Source: Bacteroidota bacterium (GTDB lineage Bacteria > Bacteroidota > Ignavibacteria > Kryptoniales > JAKASW01). Taken from it: a stretch of DNA of 64,000 nucleotides. The stretch's first letter is position 1; each line of letters begins with the position of its first letter. Location: positions 1 to 64,000 of the forward strand of contig JAJZVO010000004.1 in NCBI GenBank assembly GCA_021845665.1, written 5' to 3'. This document shows positions 16,261 through 26,110 of this stretch, piece after piece. Under the pieces are notes generated by a model. That model was given only the letters and a program-made list of their open reading frames with translations. It had not been told where the DNA came from and did no database searches. The translations under genes were made by a program, and so were the position numbers.

Positions 16261-16847
16261 TTGCTCGGTTGTGACGGGTTCCTGAAGACATTATCCGGTA
16301 CGGACCAGGCATTAGGGAATCCGTGGTTTGCGATATAATTGACCGCCTGGTTTGCTTCGTACCTCGCGCGGAAGTCACCCACTCTCACCTTGTAGTAGGG
16401 CGAATCATAGACGATGTAAATGTTGTAGCTAGGTAAAAGCGAATCGGCCTTCGCTTTCATGGCAATAGCTTCGGTAAGGTTCTGAGTTGTCAGTATCTGA
16501 ACACGGAATCCAGGAATCGTATTATAACTCGCGGCGCTTGTCAGTATTTGAAGCGTATCTTTCTTTGCCGCGACGGTATCGCTCTTTGCACCGGTAGTGT
16601 CGGAGAGGATAGAGAGAGAATCCGTGGCAACGTTGGCCGTATCGTTTGCCGAAGAGAGCGAATCCCTTTTCAGGCCCGTGGTGTCGCGAACAATCTTTAC
16701 AACAATGCCTACCGCCGATGAAGTCGGGTTTGAGCTCGTATCTGTTTGCGAGATCTGGCAAATTGCAGGCATCGATGAAAATGTGAGGAAGACGATGAAG
16801 AGTGGCGAAATAATCGAGAGAGGAATAAAGGTTCCGCGTTTCTCCAA
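16257..16847 (-). CDS. SPOR-domain protein, exported
   Basis: A 196-residue protein with an N-terminal signal peptide (about residues 5-30), a long Ser/Thr/Asp-rich linker with repeated SDTTGAKSDT-like units, and a C-terminal SPOR domain (about 115-185: FRVQILTT, then YYKVRVGDFRARYEA and a GFPNAW end). SPOR domains bind denuded peptidoglycan at division sites. TTG 16847 follows GGAG by six bases. It precedes and overlaps the C45-like hydrolase, so both may act in the periplasm on cell-wall or envelope substrates. Confidence 0.85.
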   Translation of the reverse strand: MEKRGTFIPLSIISPLFIVFLTFSSMPAICQISQTDTSSNPTSSAVGIVVKIVRDTTGLKRDSLSSANDTANVATDSLSILSDTTGAKSDTVAAKKDTLQILTSAASYNTIPGFRVQILTTQNLTEAIAMKAKADSLLPSYNIYIVYDSPYYKVRVGDFRARYEANQAVNYIANHGFPNAWSVPDNVFRNPSQPSN

Positions 16848-17318
16848 AACTAGCTCCAGTTGCTGTTGATAATCACTGGAAAGAAGTTACGGGCACTGGC
16901 TTTTTAAAACAAGGGGGCGGTAATTATCGATTTTGCTCCAAATTCAGCCATCGCTGATCCGAAAATAGTTTTTCAATCCCAAAGTCCGCCAAGAAGCGCA
17001 AAGCATATTCGATAATGAGAAACTCTTCGGACCTTCGCCCTTCCGCACGAACATTCTTGAAAGAGTGGTGCTTCCCGCACATGAGTGAGCAAACTGGAAT
17101 ATGCGGGATGCAACTCGATGGAATCCGGCGGTTGATTTGCCATATGCGGCATGACGTAAGATCGGGCTACGGCCGATTGACCTTACGGTCGGTCTTCACG
17201 CGTATTGATCCGTGATCCTCTCTTGATTTCCGTGTGCAAAGGTTTCTCCCGACAAACAAAAGAAGGCGGACGGAGTTAACCGCCCGCCCTCAGGGTAGAA
17301 GGGTCGATAGGGACGACC
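16848..17318. other. Intergenic region, no gene seen
   Basis: No supported coding region. A GCCAAGAAGCGCAAAG stretch near 16988 resembles the half-site of the dispersed repeat family. A GC-rich inverted sequence near 17264-17291 may terminate the T9SS protein gene. Confidence 0.5.
17264..17291 (-). terminator. Probable terminator of the 773-aa T9SS gene
   Basis: On the minus strand GGGCGG...CCGCC arms are followed by TTCTTTTGTTTG. The stem is imperfect in the middle. It lies 28 bp beyond the stop codon at 17319. Confidence 0.45.
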
Positions 17319-19640
17319 TTACTTCAACAAAAGCATCTTCTTTACTGCCGAGAAATTCGGAGTCGACAGCCTGTAGAAGTACACTCCGGTCGGCATCATG
17401 GCGCCGTTGCCGTTGCGTGCGTTCCACGTTACGACGTGCGAGCCCGCACCCATCGTTTCGTTAACGATCGTCGCAATTCTCTGTCCGAGGATATTGTAGA
17501 TCGTTACCGTCACGTGCATCGACGCAGGGATGCTGAACGCTATCTGTGTCGTCGGGTTGAACGGGTTCGGGTAGTTCTGGTCGAGCGTGTAGTTCACAGG
17601 CTGAACCGGCGCGCTCTGCTGAATTGCCGTCGGTACTTCGGGAGTCACGGTCATATTTGAGGTGGACGTTACCGGGTTGCCGCTGGCATCATAGGACGGC
17701 GAGGCAGTCTGAGTCGAACCCGATGTGAAGCCTATTACGTCGGTTTCCACCGTATAGTTTCCGGGAGCAAGTCCGGGAATCGTGTAGGAACCGTCGCTGT
17801 GAGTGATGCCGTAGCCGGCGAGGTTACCGTTGGAATCAAATGCATAGACAATGGCACCGTCGACTCCCGCGGATGTCGAGGAGGACGTAACGGTTCCGTT
17901 GATGGCGGTGTAGCCGGAGGTCGAGGACGCCATCGACATCACGTAGATGTCTACGCCGCTGGTGGTGTTACCGTCAATCTGCACAGCAGAGGCATCCTTC
18001 CATTTCACAGTCGGACCGGTAAGGCTGTAGAACGACGGCGCATAGCTTCCGAGAGGTATCGCAAGGATCTTGTAATATCCCGGAGGGAGATTTGCGAGAG
18101 TATAGGCACCTGTACTGTCGGCATCCGCGAAATACGCACCCGCCACATGCATCTTCAGGGTATCGCGATAATCCCAGACATCCCGGAAAGCGATGATCCT
18201 GGCAGGAATTCCGACGCCGCTGGTCGAATCCATAACGGTGCCGCTAATCTGTCCGAGCGCGACGGGCGGCAACGGCGAGAGTGCGAAGTTGATCCCAGTC
18301 GTATCGCTGTTTAGTGCGATAACATCGGCGGCCAAGAGGTTGGATTCATTATTGAAGAAGACTCTGTGAAAGCCCGGAGCCTGCGCGAAAGCGATATAGA
18401 AGCCCTCGGGGAGAGAATCGGCAGTATAGACTCCGTTGCTGTCGGTATGGGTCTTGTAAATGTAAGGAGAGTTGCCATCGAGATTGAATGCGCGGACGGT
18501 ATTCCTCTCCTGGTACATGTGCTGGAAGATATCCCGGTAGTTATCGCCAATTTGCCACTCGTTCCGGTCTTCCTTTGCGGAATTGAACACGAATCCTGCC
18601 CTTGCAAAGACGACGAGCGCTCCTTTAACGACACCTCCCGTTGTATCGGTCACAGTCCCGGTAACGCTGAACTTAGGAAGGGCAGCAAAACGGTCCTGCA
18701 GTTTGAAATCAGCGATCTGGGGAGTCGTGTCGCTGACAACGACGGGTGTCGCGCTCTCCATATCCGATGCTCCATTATACCACTGGGGTAGATAGTTCGG
18801 GTTCATCGGTATCGCACGCACGAAATACTTCCCGGCATCGACGTGATGGATCGCATAGTCGCCGTTCGAGTCGGTAACTGCATGATAATCGAAGTGCCAG
18901 TCATTGTCTCTTTGATAGAGTCTCACAAGGACGTTTCGTTCAGGGTTTCCGAGGGTATCGGTGACTGTCCCGGCGATAGTGCCGTTGAGGGCCGCAACCC
19001 TTATCGCGAATTCCTGATTCGCGTGACCGCCGTTACTCGAAATCACCACGACATCCACGTCATACCAACCTCTCGCCTGTGGGATCCAGGATATGAGTCC
19101 GGTGGAATCGATCGCCATAAGCTGCGGATGATCCTCACCGAGCTTGTAAGTAAGCACAGAAGTCGAATCTGACGAGACCGCCGTTACCTGATAACTGTAA
19201 AGTGAATCCACGGTCCCGTTGAGCGGAGGTGCAGAAGTTATCGTAACGTGATCAATGTTGTAGTTTTCGAGGTTCACAAATACTTTTGCATAGTTACTGA
19301 CTTTCATCTGCCCGGCTGCGTTAAAAGCCCTGACCTGATAAACGAGCGCCATCCTGGTGTCGGCTATCGAGGTATCGTTGTACTCCGTTGCGATTGTAGA
19401 ATCAATTTTGGAATAGGAAATATTCATACTTGTATCGGTGATGCTCATCTCTCCACGGTAGACCAGATAATACGCGACCGTGAAGTTTTCCGGTTTCTCC
19501 CAGGAGAGAGAGACCTTTCCTTCATCAAGGGATGCTTCGAGAGAGAAGTTGCCGCTCAACATCTGCGCGAATGCAGAGGAGAACGTCAGCATCACTCCCG
19601 CCATAACGAGGAAAGAGAGGGTATATATTTTTCTTAACAT
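17319..19640 (-). CDS. Large exported protein with carboxypeptidase-like repeats and T9SS sorting domain
   Basis: A 773-residue protein with a signal peptide (cleavage after SSAFA, about residue 25), a fibronectin-like N-terminal domain, a cadherin/Ig-like segment with PLNGTVDSLYSYQV, then at least four carboxypeptidase-regulatory-like beta-sandwich units (each GTVTDT...G.Y...LPPGYY). The C-terminal 90 residues are a type A T9SS sorting domain (NYPNPFNPTTQ, YNILGQ, GVYFYRL, KKMLLLK). It should be exported through the type IX machinery and displayed or released at the cell surface. It stands alone downstream of the kinase operon, 160 bp away. Confidence 0.85.
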   Translation of the reverse strand: MLRKIYTLSFLVMAGVMLTFSSAFAQMLSGNFSLEASLDEGKVSLSWEKPENFTVAYYLVYRGEMSITDTSMNISYSKIDSTIATEYNDTSIADTRMALVYQVRAFNAAGQMKVSNYAKVFVNLENYNIDHVTITSAPPLNGTVDSLYSYQVTAVSSDSTSVLTYKLGEDHPQLMAIDSTGLISWIPQARGWYDVDVVVISSNGGHANQEFAIRVAALNGTIAGTVTDTLGNPERNVLVRLYQRDNDWHFDYHAVTDSNGDYAIHHVDAGKYFVRAIPMNPNYLPQWYNGASDMESATPVVVSDTTPQIADFKLQDRFAALPKFSVTGTVTDTTGGVVKGALVVFARAGFVFNSAKEDRNEWQIGDNYRDIFQHMYQERNTVRAFNLDGNSPYIYKTHTDSNGVYTADSLPEGFYIAFAQAPGFHRVFFNNESNLLAADVIALNSDTTGINFALSPLPPVALGQISGTVMDSTSGVGIPARIIAFRDVWDYRDTLKMHVAGAYFADADSTGAYTLANLPPGYYKILAIPLGSYAPSFYSLTGPTVKWKDASAVQIDGNTTSGVDIYVMSMASSTSGYTAINGTVTSSSTSAGVDGAIVYAFDSNGNLAGYGITHSDGSYTIPGLAPGNYTVETDVIGFTSGSTQTASPSYDASGNPVTSTSNMTVTPEVPTAIQQSAPVQPVNYTLDQNYPNPFNPTTQIAFSIPASMHVTVTIYNILGQRIATIVNETMGAGSHVVTWNARNGNGAMMPTGVYFYRLSTPNFSAVKKMLLLK

Positions 19641-19801
19641 AAATTCCTCCAGTTTTTATAGCAGTAAATTTCAAAGCGTATGCCGCAAAATTATCCGCCG
19701 TAATCTGCTAAATAGGGGGATTCCTAATGGTTAGTCCTGAGGCCATGCGCAAAAATTGCATCGTCGATGCGGCGTATGTGCAATTTAGGATTGGGAAAAG
19801 A

Positions 19802-20686
19802 TCAAAAATTAACGTTGAAGCTGAGTCCCACCGATCGGGTCACAGGAGAGTATTGAGGGGTGAAGTGTGGCGGAAGATGAAGGAACGAATCGAACTCTGA
19901 GTAAAGGTAGAACACTATGAAAGCGGAAACCGAATAGAACTCCGTCTTGTAGTAAAGGTTGTAAGTCTTGTACCTGCTCTCCGCGAGCGCTGGCGTAGAG
20001 GCATCCAGATAACTGGTGCGGGCATTTCGGCGGAGTATATCGGAAGCGATCGCCGACAAAGCGGCGGCGGTTCCTGCACCGAGGAGTATGTATCCTTTTG
20101 TACTTCGTCCCTGATGAATCTGGTCCCATCCGGGAAAAACTATTGCCCTGAAGGTCGCCTCACTCCGTTGGAGGACTTCGACACGCTTCGTCAACCGGGC
20201 GCTCTCCTCATGCGAATGAAATTTCCGCCTCGCCGTTTCGAATACGCTCAGTATTTTAGGCGATGTCAGAACCGGGTCTAGCGTCAACGATGAGTCGAGA
20301 CGCAGCGCCTTCATGAAATGCTCGATCGCCGATTCGTTCCGCCCCTCCGCGACAAGGGCGAATCCGAGATACTTCTCGAGTTGAACTCTAGCTGAGTCGC
20401 TCACGTGTCTGTCTTCGAGCATACGTCTCCCCTCAAGCTCCGCGGAAATATAGGAGCCATTGTCGAAGAGCTGTTTGATTTCCGAAATCGTGGAATCGGT
20501 TGAAGGCGAAATCTGTGCGAAGGATACGGAAGGCAGGCACGATAAAAGTGACAGGGCCAGCCAAAATGTGAGGGATGGCCTTAACTGTTTACAACCGCCT
20601 GCGCGGTTAGTGTGCGCTGAGGCGCCGATGGCTTCCCGCGACAAGACATGTTCGATGAAGCGGGACAACTTGTTGCCAATCGCCAT
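19802..20686 (-). CDS. TPR-like / DUF5683-type membrane protein
   Basis: A 294-residue protein. An N-terminal hydrophobic helix (about residues 37-57) is followed by a helical-repeat part containing YLGFALVAEGRNESAIEHFMKAL in part, a TPR signature. The C-terminal part has PGWDQIHQGRSTKGY, LLGAGTAAALSAI and a tail with aromatic beta strands, close to the DUF5683 pattern (PGxGQxYxxRxxKG) of Bacteroidota. It is the last gene of the kinase operon and overlaps the kelch gene by one base. The function is unknown; it probably acts at the envelope. Confidence 0.65.
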   Translation of the reverse strand: MAIGNKLSRFIEHVLSREAIGASAHTNRAGGCKQLRPSLTFWLALSLLSCLPSVSFAQISPSTDSTISEIKQLFDNGSYISAELEGRRMLEDRHVSDSARVQLEKYLGFALVAEGRNESAIEHFMKALRLDSSLTLDPVLTSPKILSVFETARRKFHSHEESARLTKRVEVLQRSEATFRAIVFPGWDQIHQGRSTKGYILLGAGTAAALSAIASDILRRNARTSYLDASTPALAESRYKTYNLYYKTEFYSVSAFIVFYLYSEFDSFLHLPPHFTPQYSPVTRSVGLSFNVNF

Positions 20687-22005
20687 TACTTGATCAGGAC
20701 CATTTTCCTGTAAAGACTTCCTTTTTCGGTTTCTAACCTGTAAATATAAGCCCCGCTCGGCAGATTCGCACCATTGAACACCGCACTGTAGCTTCCTGGG
20801 TGCATGAACCCGTCAACAAGGTTCTTCACTTTTTGACCAAGCATATTGTAGACGTTCAGGCTCACCTTGCTTCCGGGAGAAGGAACAGCGTAACGTATTG
20901 TGGTAGTGGGATTAAACGGATTCGGATAATTCTGATCGAGTGAAAATCCCTCAGGAACAGGAGGCGATGGGTTGTTGACGACGGCGGTAACAAACTGCGG
21001 GACCTGATAAACCGAAGCGACAGCTACCTGACCGTTCTTGTAGTTCGGCGACACTCCACCGAAGAGGTAGATAGCTCCGTTACTTCCCAGGGCAGCGACA
21101 AAACCTCTCCGGGGAGAGTCAATGAATGCGGTTGTAGGTTTCTCAACTACGCTATCCGGGTTTCGGAAGTTGAACATTTCGACATCCTGGAAGTACCCGC
21201 TGCTGTTATTGGAAGAGCCGTATCCGGAAACGACAAAGACAGAGTCTTCCTCAACCACATATCCAAAGAAAGCCCTTGTGTTACTCCATGTGAGTCCGAC
21301 GCTCACGACTCCGACCAACGGCACATATCTCTCGATGATCCCGATCGGCCCAATAGTCGCACCAACACCGCCGAAAATATAAACCGAGTTTCCAACTTTC
21401 GCGACATGATGGAACGCCCGCCCAAAGAGGGTCGGCTCGGGAAGTATTCTCCAAGTCGCATTCTCAGGGTTGTACTCTTCGACCTCTTTGTGAAGGACAT
21501 TTTCGGAATCACCTCCGCCAAAGACGAGTATGTGACCGTCGTAAGCAGTGGCAGCGGCTCCCTTTCTGGCAAATTTCATACTTGCCGTATAACGCCAGGT
21601 ATTGCTGGACGGGCTGTAAACCTCAACTGAGTTCAGGACATTTCCAAGGCTGTCGACACCACCCATTACATAAACCGAATCGTCGACAGCAACAGCGCAG
21701 GCAAAGACTCTAGGAGTCTCGAGCGGCGCAATATTCGTTTTCCACGAATTAGTCTCGAAGTCAAAGGCCTGAACAGTAGAAGTGCCGGTCAGGTTCTCAA
21801 TGTTTCTTCCACGCAAATCCTGCGCACCGCCTATGAAATAAATGGTGTTCTCGATTCGGGCGGAGCACATGCCGACCCGCGGATAAGGCATATCCGGTAC
21901 GCTGCTAACTTCTGCAAAGGCAGAGGCTTGCGATGCCAGCAACAACGCGAATGCCGCCATCAGTATCTTCGCGAAATATGTCTTTATGTTCCGATCCACT
22001 ACCAT
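20686..22005 (-). CDS. Kelch-repeat protein with T9SS sorting domain
   Basis: About 439 residues from ATG 22005 (a TTG at 22023 is in frame). A signal peptide ends near ASAFA. Six or so kelch repeats follow, each with a paired Gly (YFIGGAQD, YVMGGVD, LVFGGGD, YIFGGVG, VVSGYG, YLFGGVS), folding as a beta-propeller. The C-terminus is a type A T9SS sorting domain (NYPNPFNPTTT, YNMLGQ, YIYRL, RKMVLIK). It should be a cell-surface binding propeller. It lies 11-30 bp after the Ser/Thr kinase gene and is followed by the DUF5683-like gene with a one-base overlap. Confidence 0.85.
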   Translation of the reverse strand: MVVDRNIKTYFAKILMAAFALLLASQASAFAEVSSVPDMPYPRVGMCSARIENTIYFIGGAQDLRGRNIENLTGTSTVQAFDFETNSWKTNIAPLETPRVFACAVAVDDSVYVMGGVDSLGNVLNSVEVYSPSSNTWRYTASMKFARKGAAATAYDGHILVFGGGDSENVLHKEVEEYNPENATWRILPEPTLFGRAFHHVAKVGNSVYIFGGVGATIGPIGIIERYVPLVGVVSVGLTWSNTRAFFGYVVEEDSVFVVSGYGSSNNSSGYFQDVEMFNFRNPDSVVEKPTTAFIDSPRRGFVAALGSNGAIYLFGGVSPNYKNGQVAVASVYQVPQFVTAVVNNPSPPVPEGFSLDQNYPNPFNPTTTIRYAVPSPGSKVSLNVYNMLGQKVKNLVDGFMHPGSYSAVFNGANLPSGAYIYRLETEKGSLYRKMVLIK

Positions 22006-22034
22006 TTTCAATATATTCTGCAATGGGCGTGCCG

Positions 22035-23621
22035 TTACTTACCTTCCTTATTCGGAAGAAAGCTGAAGTTCAATCGGAGTGTATCTCCAGGTTTCACGTC
22101 GAGGGACTTAACGATATCCTGAAAAGCCGGATTGTGAATTCGAATGCGTCGCGTGCCGGCAGAAACTACGATCGGCTGCGCGGAGGGGGTGGTCTCGCGG
22201 AATTGGTCGTCCACATAGACGTTTCCCCATGGCTCGACACTCACCAACAAATATCCTGAGCTCTTGAGGAAATTTGCGTCCACAATAGAAAGATTGTCCT
22301 TTGTGACATCGACCTGTTTTACAATCGGGGCAAAATTGGGATTGCTGAACGTCACGGTGTGATCTCCGGTCGGGATTTTTATGGAGCCCGAAATTGGAGT
22401 TGTGCCGGCATACTCATTATCGATGAATATTTTTGCCCATGGAGTGCAGTGAATCGCGATGTAACCGGAATCAGTTATCGAGTCTGTTACGCGCGCCGCT
22501 GTGCCGAGGGCAACTTCAGACGTGTCCGCGGCCGCCGACGGGATCGTTTTTCTTCCGGGCTCGGGTTTTCGATAAATCCCCTGAGACATTTCAGCAGGCA
22601 CTCGCGCAAATTCTCCTGGAGCATGTCGAGGTTTCAGAAGGACAGTCGAAGCAGTATCCTTGTGCGCTGCAGTCGAGTCGGCGATGTCCGATACGGCTTT
22701 CATTGCCGGCCGCCTTAATGCAAATACGATCCCGGCGATTAAGATGAGGCCGATCGCCCCCGGTATCAGAATCCGTCTTCTCATCGGTCCGGCAGGCAAT
22801 GCAGGGGAAAGAGTCGGCTCGTTCTCTTCACCTTCAAAAGAAGCGAGCGCTTCGTTCGCCGAGGCAAAGCGGTTATGTTTGTCGGGAGCGAGAAGCCGCT
22901 TCAGAAACTCTAAAGTATGAAGAGAGCATTGAGAGGCGAATCGGTCTATGGACCGCGCATCGAAAGACTGGATTTTGCTGATGCATTCTGCATACGACCT
23001 TCCCGCGAGTATCTTTTCACCTGTCAAAGTTTCCACCAGCGTGACGCCGAGTGAAAAGAGATCTGTCCTCTGATCGACCGTTTCCCCTCTGGCCTGCTCA
23101 GGCGACATGTACGCCGGGGTACCTATCAGACTTCCCTCCATCGTGAGAGACGGCGCATCTGAAACTGCGGCGAGTCCAAAATCGGTAACTTTTATGGTCC
23201 GGTCATCGGAAACGAGGATGTTTCCCGGTTTGATATCGCGGTGAATGACGCCTCTGTCATGCGCGTAGGAAAGCGCCTTCAGAACGGACAACGCGACTCG
23301 CTTCATGAGTTCTTCCGAACGAACATCCTTGTTCTGCAAGAGGTCTTCCAGTGATTTCCCCTCGACATATTCCATGACGATGGCCGGGGATCCTTCCACC
23401 TCCGTGAGGTCATAGACCTGCACGATGTTTTCGGATTTGAGAATGGCACACGCCTTGGCCTCACGTGAGAAACGGGCCACGAGATCCTTGTCCCGCAAAA
23501 GGTGCTTATGAAGTACTTTTAGAAGAACCGTCCTGTCAAGGATATTCTGGTGAGCCTTGTAGACGCTTGTGGTCGGGCTCTGGCTGATGAGTTCCAGTAT
23601 GGTGAAGTTATCTTGAGCCAT
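22035..23621 (-). CDS. Membrane Ser/Thr protein kinase with two PEGA domains
   Basis: A 528-residue Hanks-type kinase with all key residues: K35 (LLKVL), E54, HRD 127-129, N134, DFG 147-149 and SPE 173-175. The glycine loop is weak (SQSPTTSVYK). A transmembrane helix lies at about 285-305. Outside it are a linker and two PEGA beta-sandwiches (about 395-460 and 465-525: CTPWAKIFIDNEYAGTTP and VEPWGNVYVDDQF), which commonly bind surface or cell-wall ligands. Its start overlaps the stop of the sigma54-activator gene by 14 bases. It could phosphorylate that activator or another partner in response to an envelope signal. Confidence 0.92.
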   Translation of the reverse strand: MAQDNFTILELISQSPTTSVYKAHQNILDRTVLLKVLHKHLLRDKDLVARFSREAKACAILKSENIVQVYDLTEVEGSPAIVMEYVEGKSLEDLLQNKDVRSEELMKRVALSVLKALSYAHDRGVIHRDIKPGNILVSDDRTIKVTDFGLAAVSDAPSLTMEGSLIGTPAYMSPEQARGETVDQRTDLFSLGVTLVETLTGEKILAGRSYAECISKIQSFDARSIDRFASQCSLHTLEFLKRLLAPDKHNRFASANEALASFEGEENEPTLSPALPAGPMRRRILIPGAIGLILIAGIVFALRRPAMKAVSDIADSTAAHKDTASTVLLKPRHAPGEFARVPAEMSQGIYRKPEPGRKTIPSAAADTSEVALGTAARVTDSITDSGYIAIHCTPWAKIFIDNEYAGTTPISGSIKIPTGDHTVTFSNPNFAPIVKQVDVTKDNLSIVDANFLKSSGYLLVSVEPWGNVYVDDQFRETTPSAQPIVVSAGTRRIRIHNPAFQDIVKSLDVKPGDTLRLNFSFLPNKEGK

Positions 23622-25110
23622 TCGAAGTATCCTTCGGGACTCCCCATTCTTTCAAACGGTACTGAAGCCAGCGAAGAGAGACTCCGAGCTTTTCGGCAGT
23701 CCGTGTACGGTTGCCTCCGGTCTCGTTTAGAGTCCTTTCGACGAGTTTCCTTTCAAATTCCTCAAGTGTTAGCCCGGTCTGAAGCAATTCCTCCTCCGAG
23801 TACTGTTCAAGCTTCAGGTCCTCTTCCGCAAGCTCCTCCGAGCGGGAGAGAACCACGGCGCGCTCGATGACGTTCTGCAGCTCCCTTACATTGCCGTACC
23901 ATGGATGGCTCAACAGTTTCGACATTGCGACAGATGAAATGCGCTTTACATTCCGGCCGTGAGTATCGTCGGCTTTTTTCACAAAATGGTTTGCCAGAAC
24001 TGGTATGTCGTCCGCTCTGTCCCGTAATGGCGGGAGATGGATTCCAACAATGTTCAGTCTGAAATAAAGATCCTCTCTGAATCTTCCTGCCTTGATTTCT
24101 TCATGTAGTTTCTTGTTGGTCGCAGAGATTATCCGTACGTCTACTTTCAGTGTCTCGAGGTCACCCAGCCTACGGATTTCCTTGTCCTGGAGCACTCTCA
24201 GTAGTTTTGCCTGGAGAGGAGCTGGCAGGTCGCCGACTTCATCCAGAAAGAGAGTTCCTCCATCGGCGTGCTCGATCAATCCTTTCTTGTCCGCGTTTGC
24301 GCCCGTGAATGCACCCTTCTTATAACCGAAGAGCTCGCTTTCCAGGAGCTGCTCGGGGATAGCGGAGCAATTGATCGCCATGAAATGTTTGTCTCTCCGC
24401 TTTCCCTGGTTGTGGATGGCACGTGCTATCAGTTCCTTTCCCGTACCGCTCTCGCCGGTTATCAGGACGGACACATCGGTGTCGATCACGCGCTGGACGA
24501 GATCGAGAGCCGCCTCCCACTGCTTGCTCTTGCCTATTATACCCTGGAAAAGGCTCGCGCTGCTGATCTCGCTCTGGAGACGCGTATTCTCGCTTTTAAG
24601 TCTGGCGTAGCGTTTTGCGTTCTCGACGGCCACAGCGGCCAGGTTGCCGAAGACTGCCAGAAATTTCATTGTATCGGTAGTGAACATTCCGCGAGACTTG
24701 GTGCTATCAAGATAGATCGCACCTATAGTCTCCTCTTGGAGTCTGAGAGGGACGCAGATTATGGAGAGAATCTTTTGGGCGACGATGCTTCTCGATGCTT
24801 CGAAACGTTCGTCGCTTAGCGCATCGAATGTCAGAACCGGCTCGCCCGACTTCAAGACATTGTTGATCACGGAGGAAGATGCGGCGGATTCGATTGCGTC
24901 TTTCGGACTGCTGAAGTTCCTGTAGACGACGACGCTGAAGCCACGCTGGTCGGATTCGTCCATCATAACGATGTATCCGCGTTCGGCATCCAGATGGGAC
25001 ATCGCATTTTCCAGGACTCGCTCCAGAAGTTCCTCTTCATCGAGGATAGAGTTGATCCGTTGAGCTATTTCGTAGAGGACTGTGAAATTATCTTTTTGTG
25101 GCTCGGTCAT
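23608..25110 (-). CDS. Sigma54-dependent activator with GAF domain
   Basis: A 500-residue bacterial enhancer-binding protein: N-terminal GAF domain (about residues 15-165), AAA+ domain with Walker A GESGTGKE (219-226), the sigma54-contact loop GAFTGA (266-271), Walker B GGTLFLDE (284-291) and arginine fingers in LYFRLN, and a C-terminal Fis-type HTH (about 450-492). It should remodel RNA polymerase-sigma54 at target promoters. No receiver domain is present, so control probably comes through the GAF domain or through phosphorylation by the kinase encoded next. It is separated from the preceding lipoprotein gene by 10 bp. Confidence 0.95.
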   Translation of the reverse strand: MTEPQKDNFTVLYEIAQRINSILDEEELLERVLENAMSHLDAERGYIVMMDESDQRGFSVVVYRNFSSPKDAIESAASSSVINNVLKSGEPVLTFDALSDERFEASRSIVAQKILSIICVPLRLQEETIGAIYLDSTKSRGMFTTDTMKFLAVFGNLAAVAVENAKRYARLKSENTRLQSEISSASLFQGIIGKSKQWEAALDLVQRVIDTDVSVLITGESGTGKELIARAIHNQGKRRDKHFMAINCSAIPEQLLESELFGYKKGAFTGANADKKGLIEHADGGTLFLDEVGDLPAPLQAKLLRVLQDKEIRRLGDLETLKVDVRIISATNKKLHEEIKAGRFREDLYFRLNIVGIHLPPLRDRADDIPVLANHFVKKADDTHGRNVKRISSVAMSKLLSHPWYGNVRELQNVIERAVVLSRSEELAEEDLKLEQYSEEELLQTGLTLEEFERKLVERTLNETGGNRTRTAEKLGVSLRWLQYRLKEWGVPKDTSNGSR

Positions 25111-25120
25111 GTCAGCTCTT

Positions 25121-26110
25121 TTAGGGCACTATGAATGAGGCTTCTTTGGATCGGGAACTGTTGCCATAGCTATCGGTGATCCCAATAGTCCAGAAATACT
25201 GTCCTGGTACAAGCGAATCAGGATAGGTATAGGAAATGGAATCCGGCCCGAGTATGATCGGGTTCCCCACCTGGGAAGGCGTGCCTGCATTTACCAAAAA
25301 GACCTGAAGTGAATATGTGTAATTGAATGAAACCGGTGGGGGGGCCCATTCAAACTTCGGGTATGCAGAAGTCGTATCGCTATTGGCAGGGGAAGTCGGA
25401 GAAGGCTCAGACTCAATTATTCTGGAAACGTAAAACGGTCCATGAACAGCTGAGCCATTTTCCCTGTCCCTGGCATCGACGAAAAATTCTTTACCAACCA
25501 GCCACTGCAGGTCCTGGCCCGGAAGCTGCGTCGCGTTAATAGTCGCCTGGAATATCCCCGTGCCTCCGGAGTAGTTCATCCTGAACGATAGCGAATCCAC
25601 CTGTACGCTCACCGATGAGTCTACTATATCGCCGATGCCGTCCGGGTCTATCACGTTTGCAGTAACTGTTGCATAGTAAACAGGACCCGGCCACCATTGG
25701 TCGATTTTGGTAGTGACGACCTGTGGATTAGTGATAACCGGGAGCGCGTCGAGATGTAAAGTGGCATCGTATTTTCCCCCGACCGGCAGCGTAAAGTTCA
25801 ACGTATCGCTCATGTATGACGGTTTTGAGACAATCACGTTAAGACTTCCGGCGGGTGCGTCAGTAAAGCCGAAGCTTCCGTCGGAAGCCGTAAGTTGGGC
25901 CGAACCGTTCTGTTCTATCGTAACTAGCGCGTTGGGGATGCCGGAATAAGGATAGCTCAATGTAAGGACTCTTCCGGTAAGATTTCCCGCATTCCGGTAA
26001 TTCGGAGAAGCGGGATCCAGAGGATTATCGTGAGGGGCATCCGGCGAGCAGCCAAACTGGATCACCATCAGGCTGCAAAATATCATGACGACACCTATCG
26101 AACTCCTCAT
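25121..26110 (-). CDS. Lipoprotein with carboxypeptidase-like and Ig-like domains
   Basis: A 329-residue protein with a lipobox, VIQFGC, ending at residue 21. NPLDPASPNYR follows, a phrase common in Bacteroidota/Ignavibacteria surface lipoproteins, then a carboxypeptidase-regulatory-like sandwich (about 45-105) and two beta-rich domains, the last fibronectin-like (SYTYPDSLVPGQYFWTIGITDS in part). It opens the five-gene kinase operon and is likely a periplasmic or surface partner, perhaps the ligand-facing component read by the kinase. No promoter of recognisable class is seen in the 239 bp upstream. Confidence 0.75.
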   Translation of the reverse strand: MRSSIGVVMIFCSLMVIQFGCSPDAPHDNPLDPASPNYRNAGNLTGRVLTLSYPYSGIPNALVTIEQNGSAQLTASDGSFGFTDAPAGSLNVIVSKPSYMSDTLNFTLPVGGKYDATLHLDALPVITNPQVVTTKIDQWWPGPVYYATVTANVIDPDGIGDIVDSSVSVQVDSLSFRMNYSGGTGIFQATINATQLPGQDLQWLVGKEFFVDARDRENGSAVHGPFYVSRIIESEPSPTSPANSDTTSAYPKFEWAPPPVSFNYTYSLQVFLVNAGTPSQVGNPIILGPDSISYTYPDSLVPGQYFWTIGITDSYGNSSRSKEASFIVP

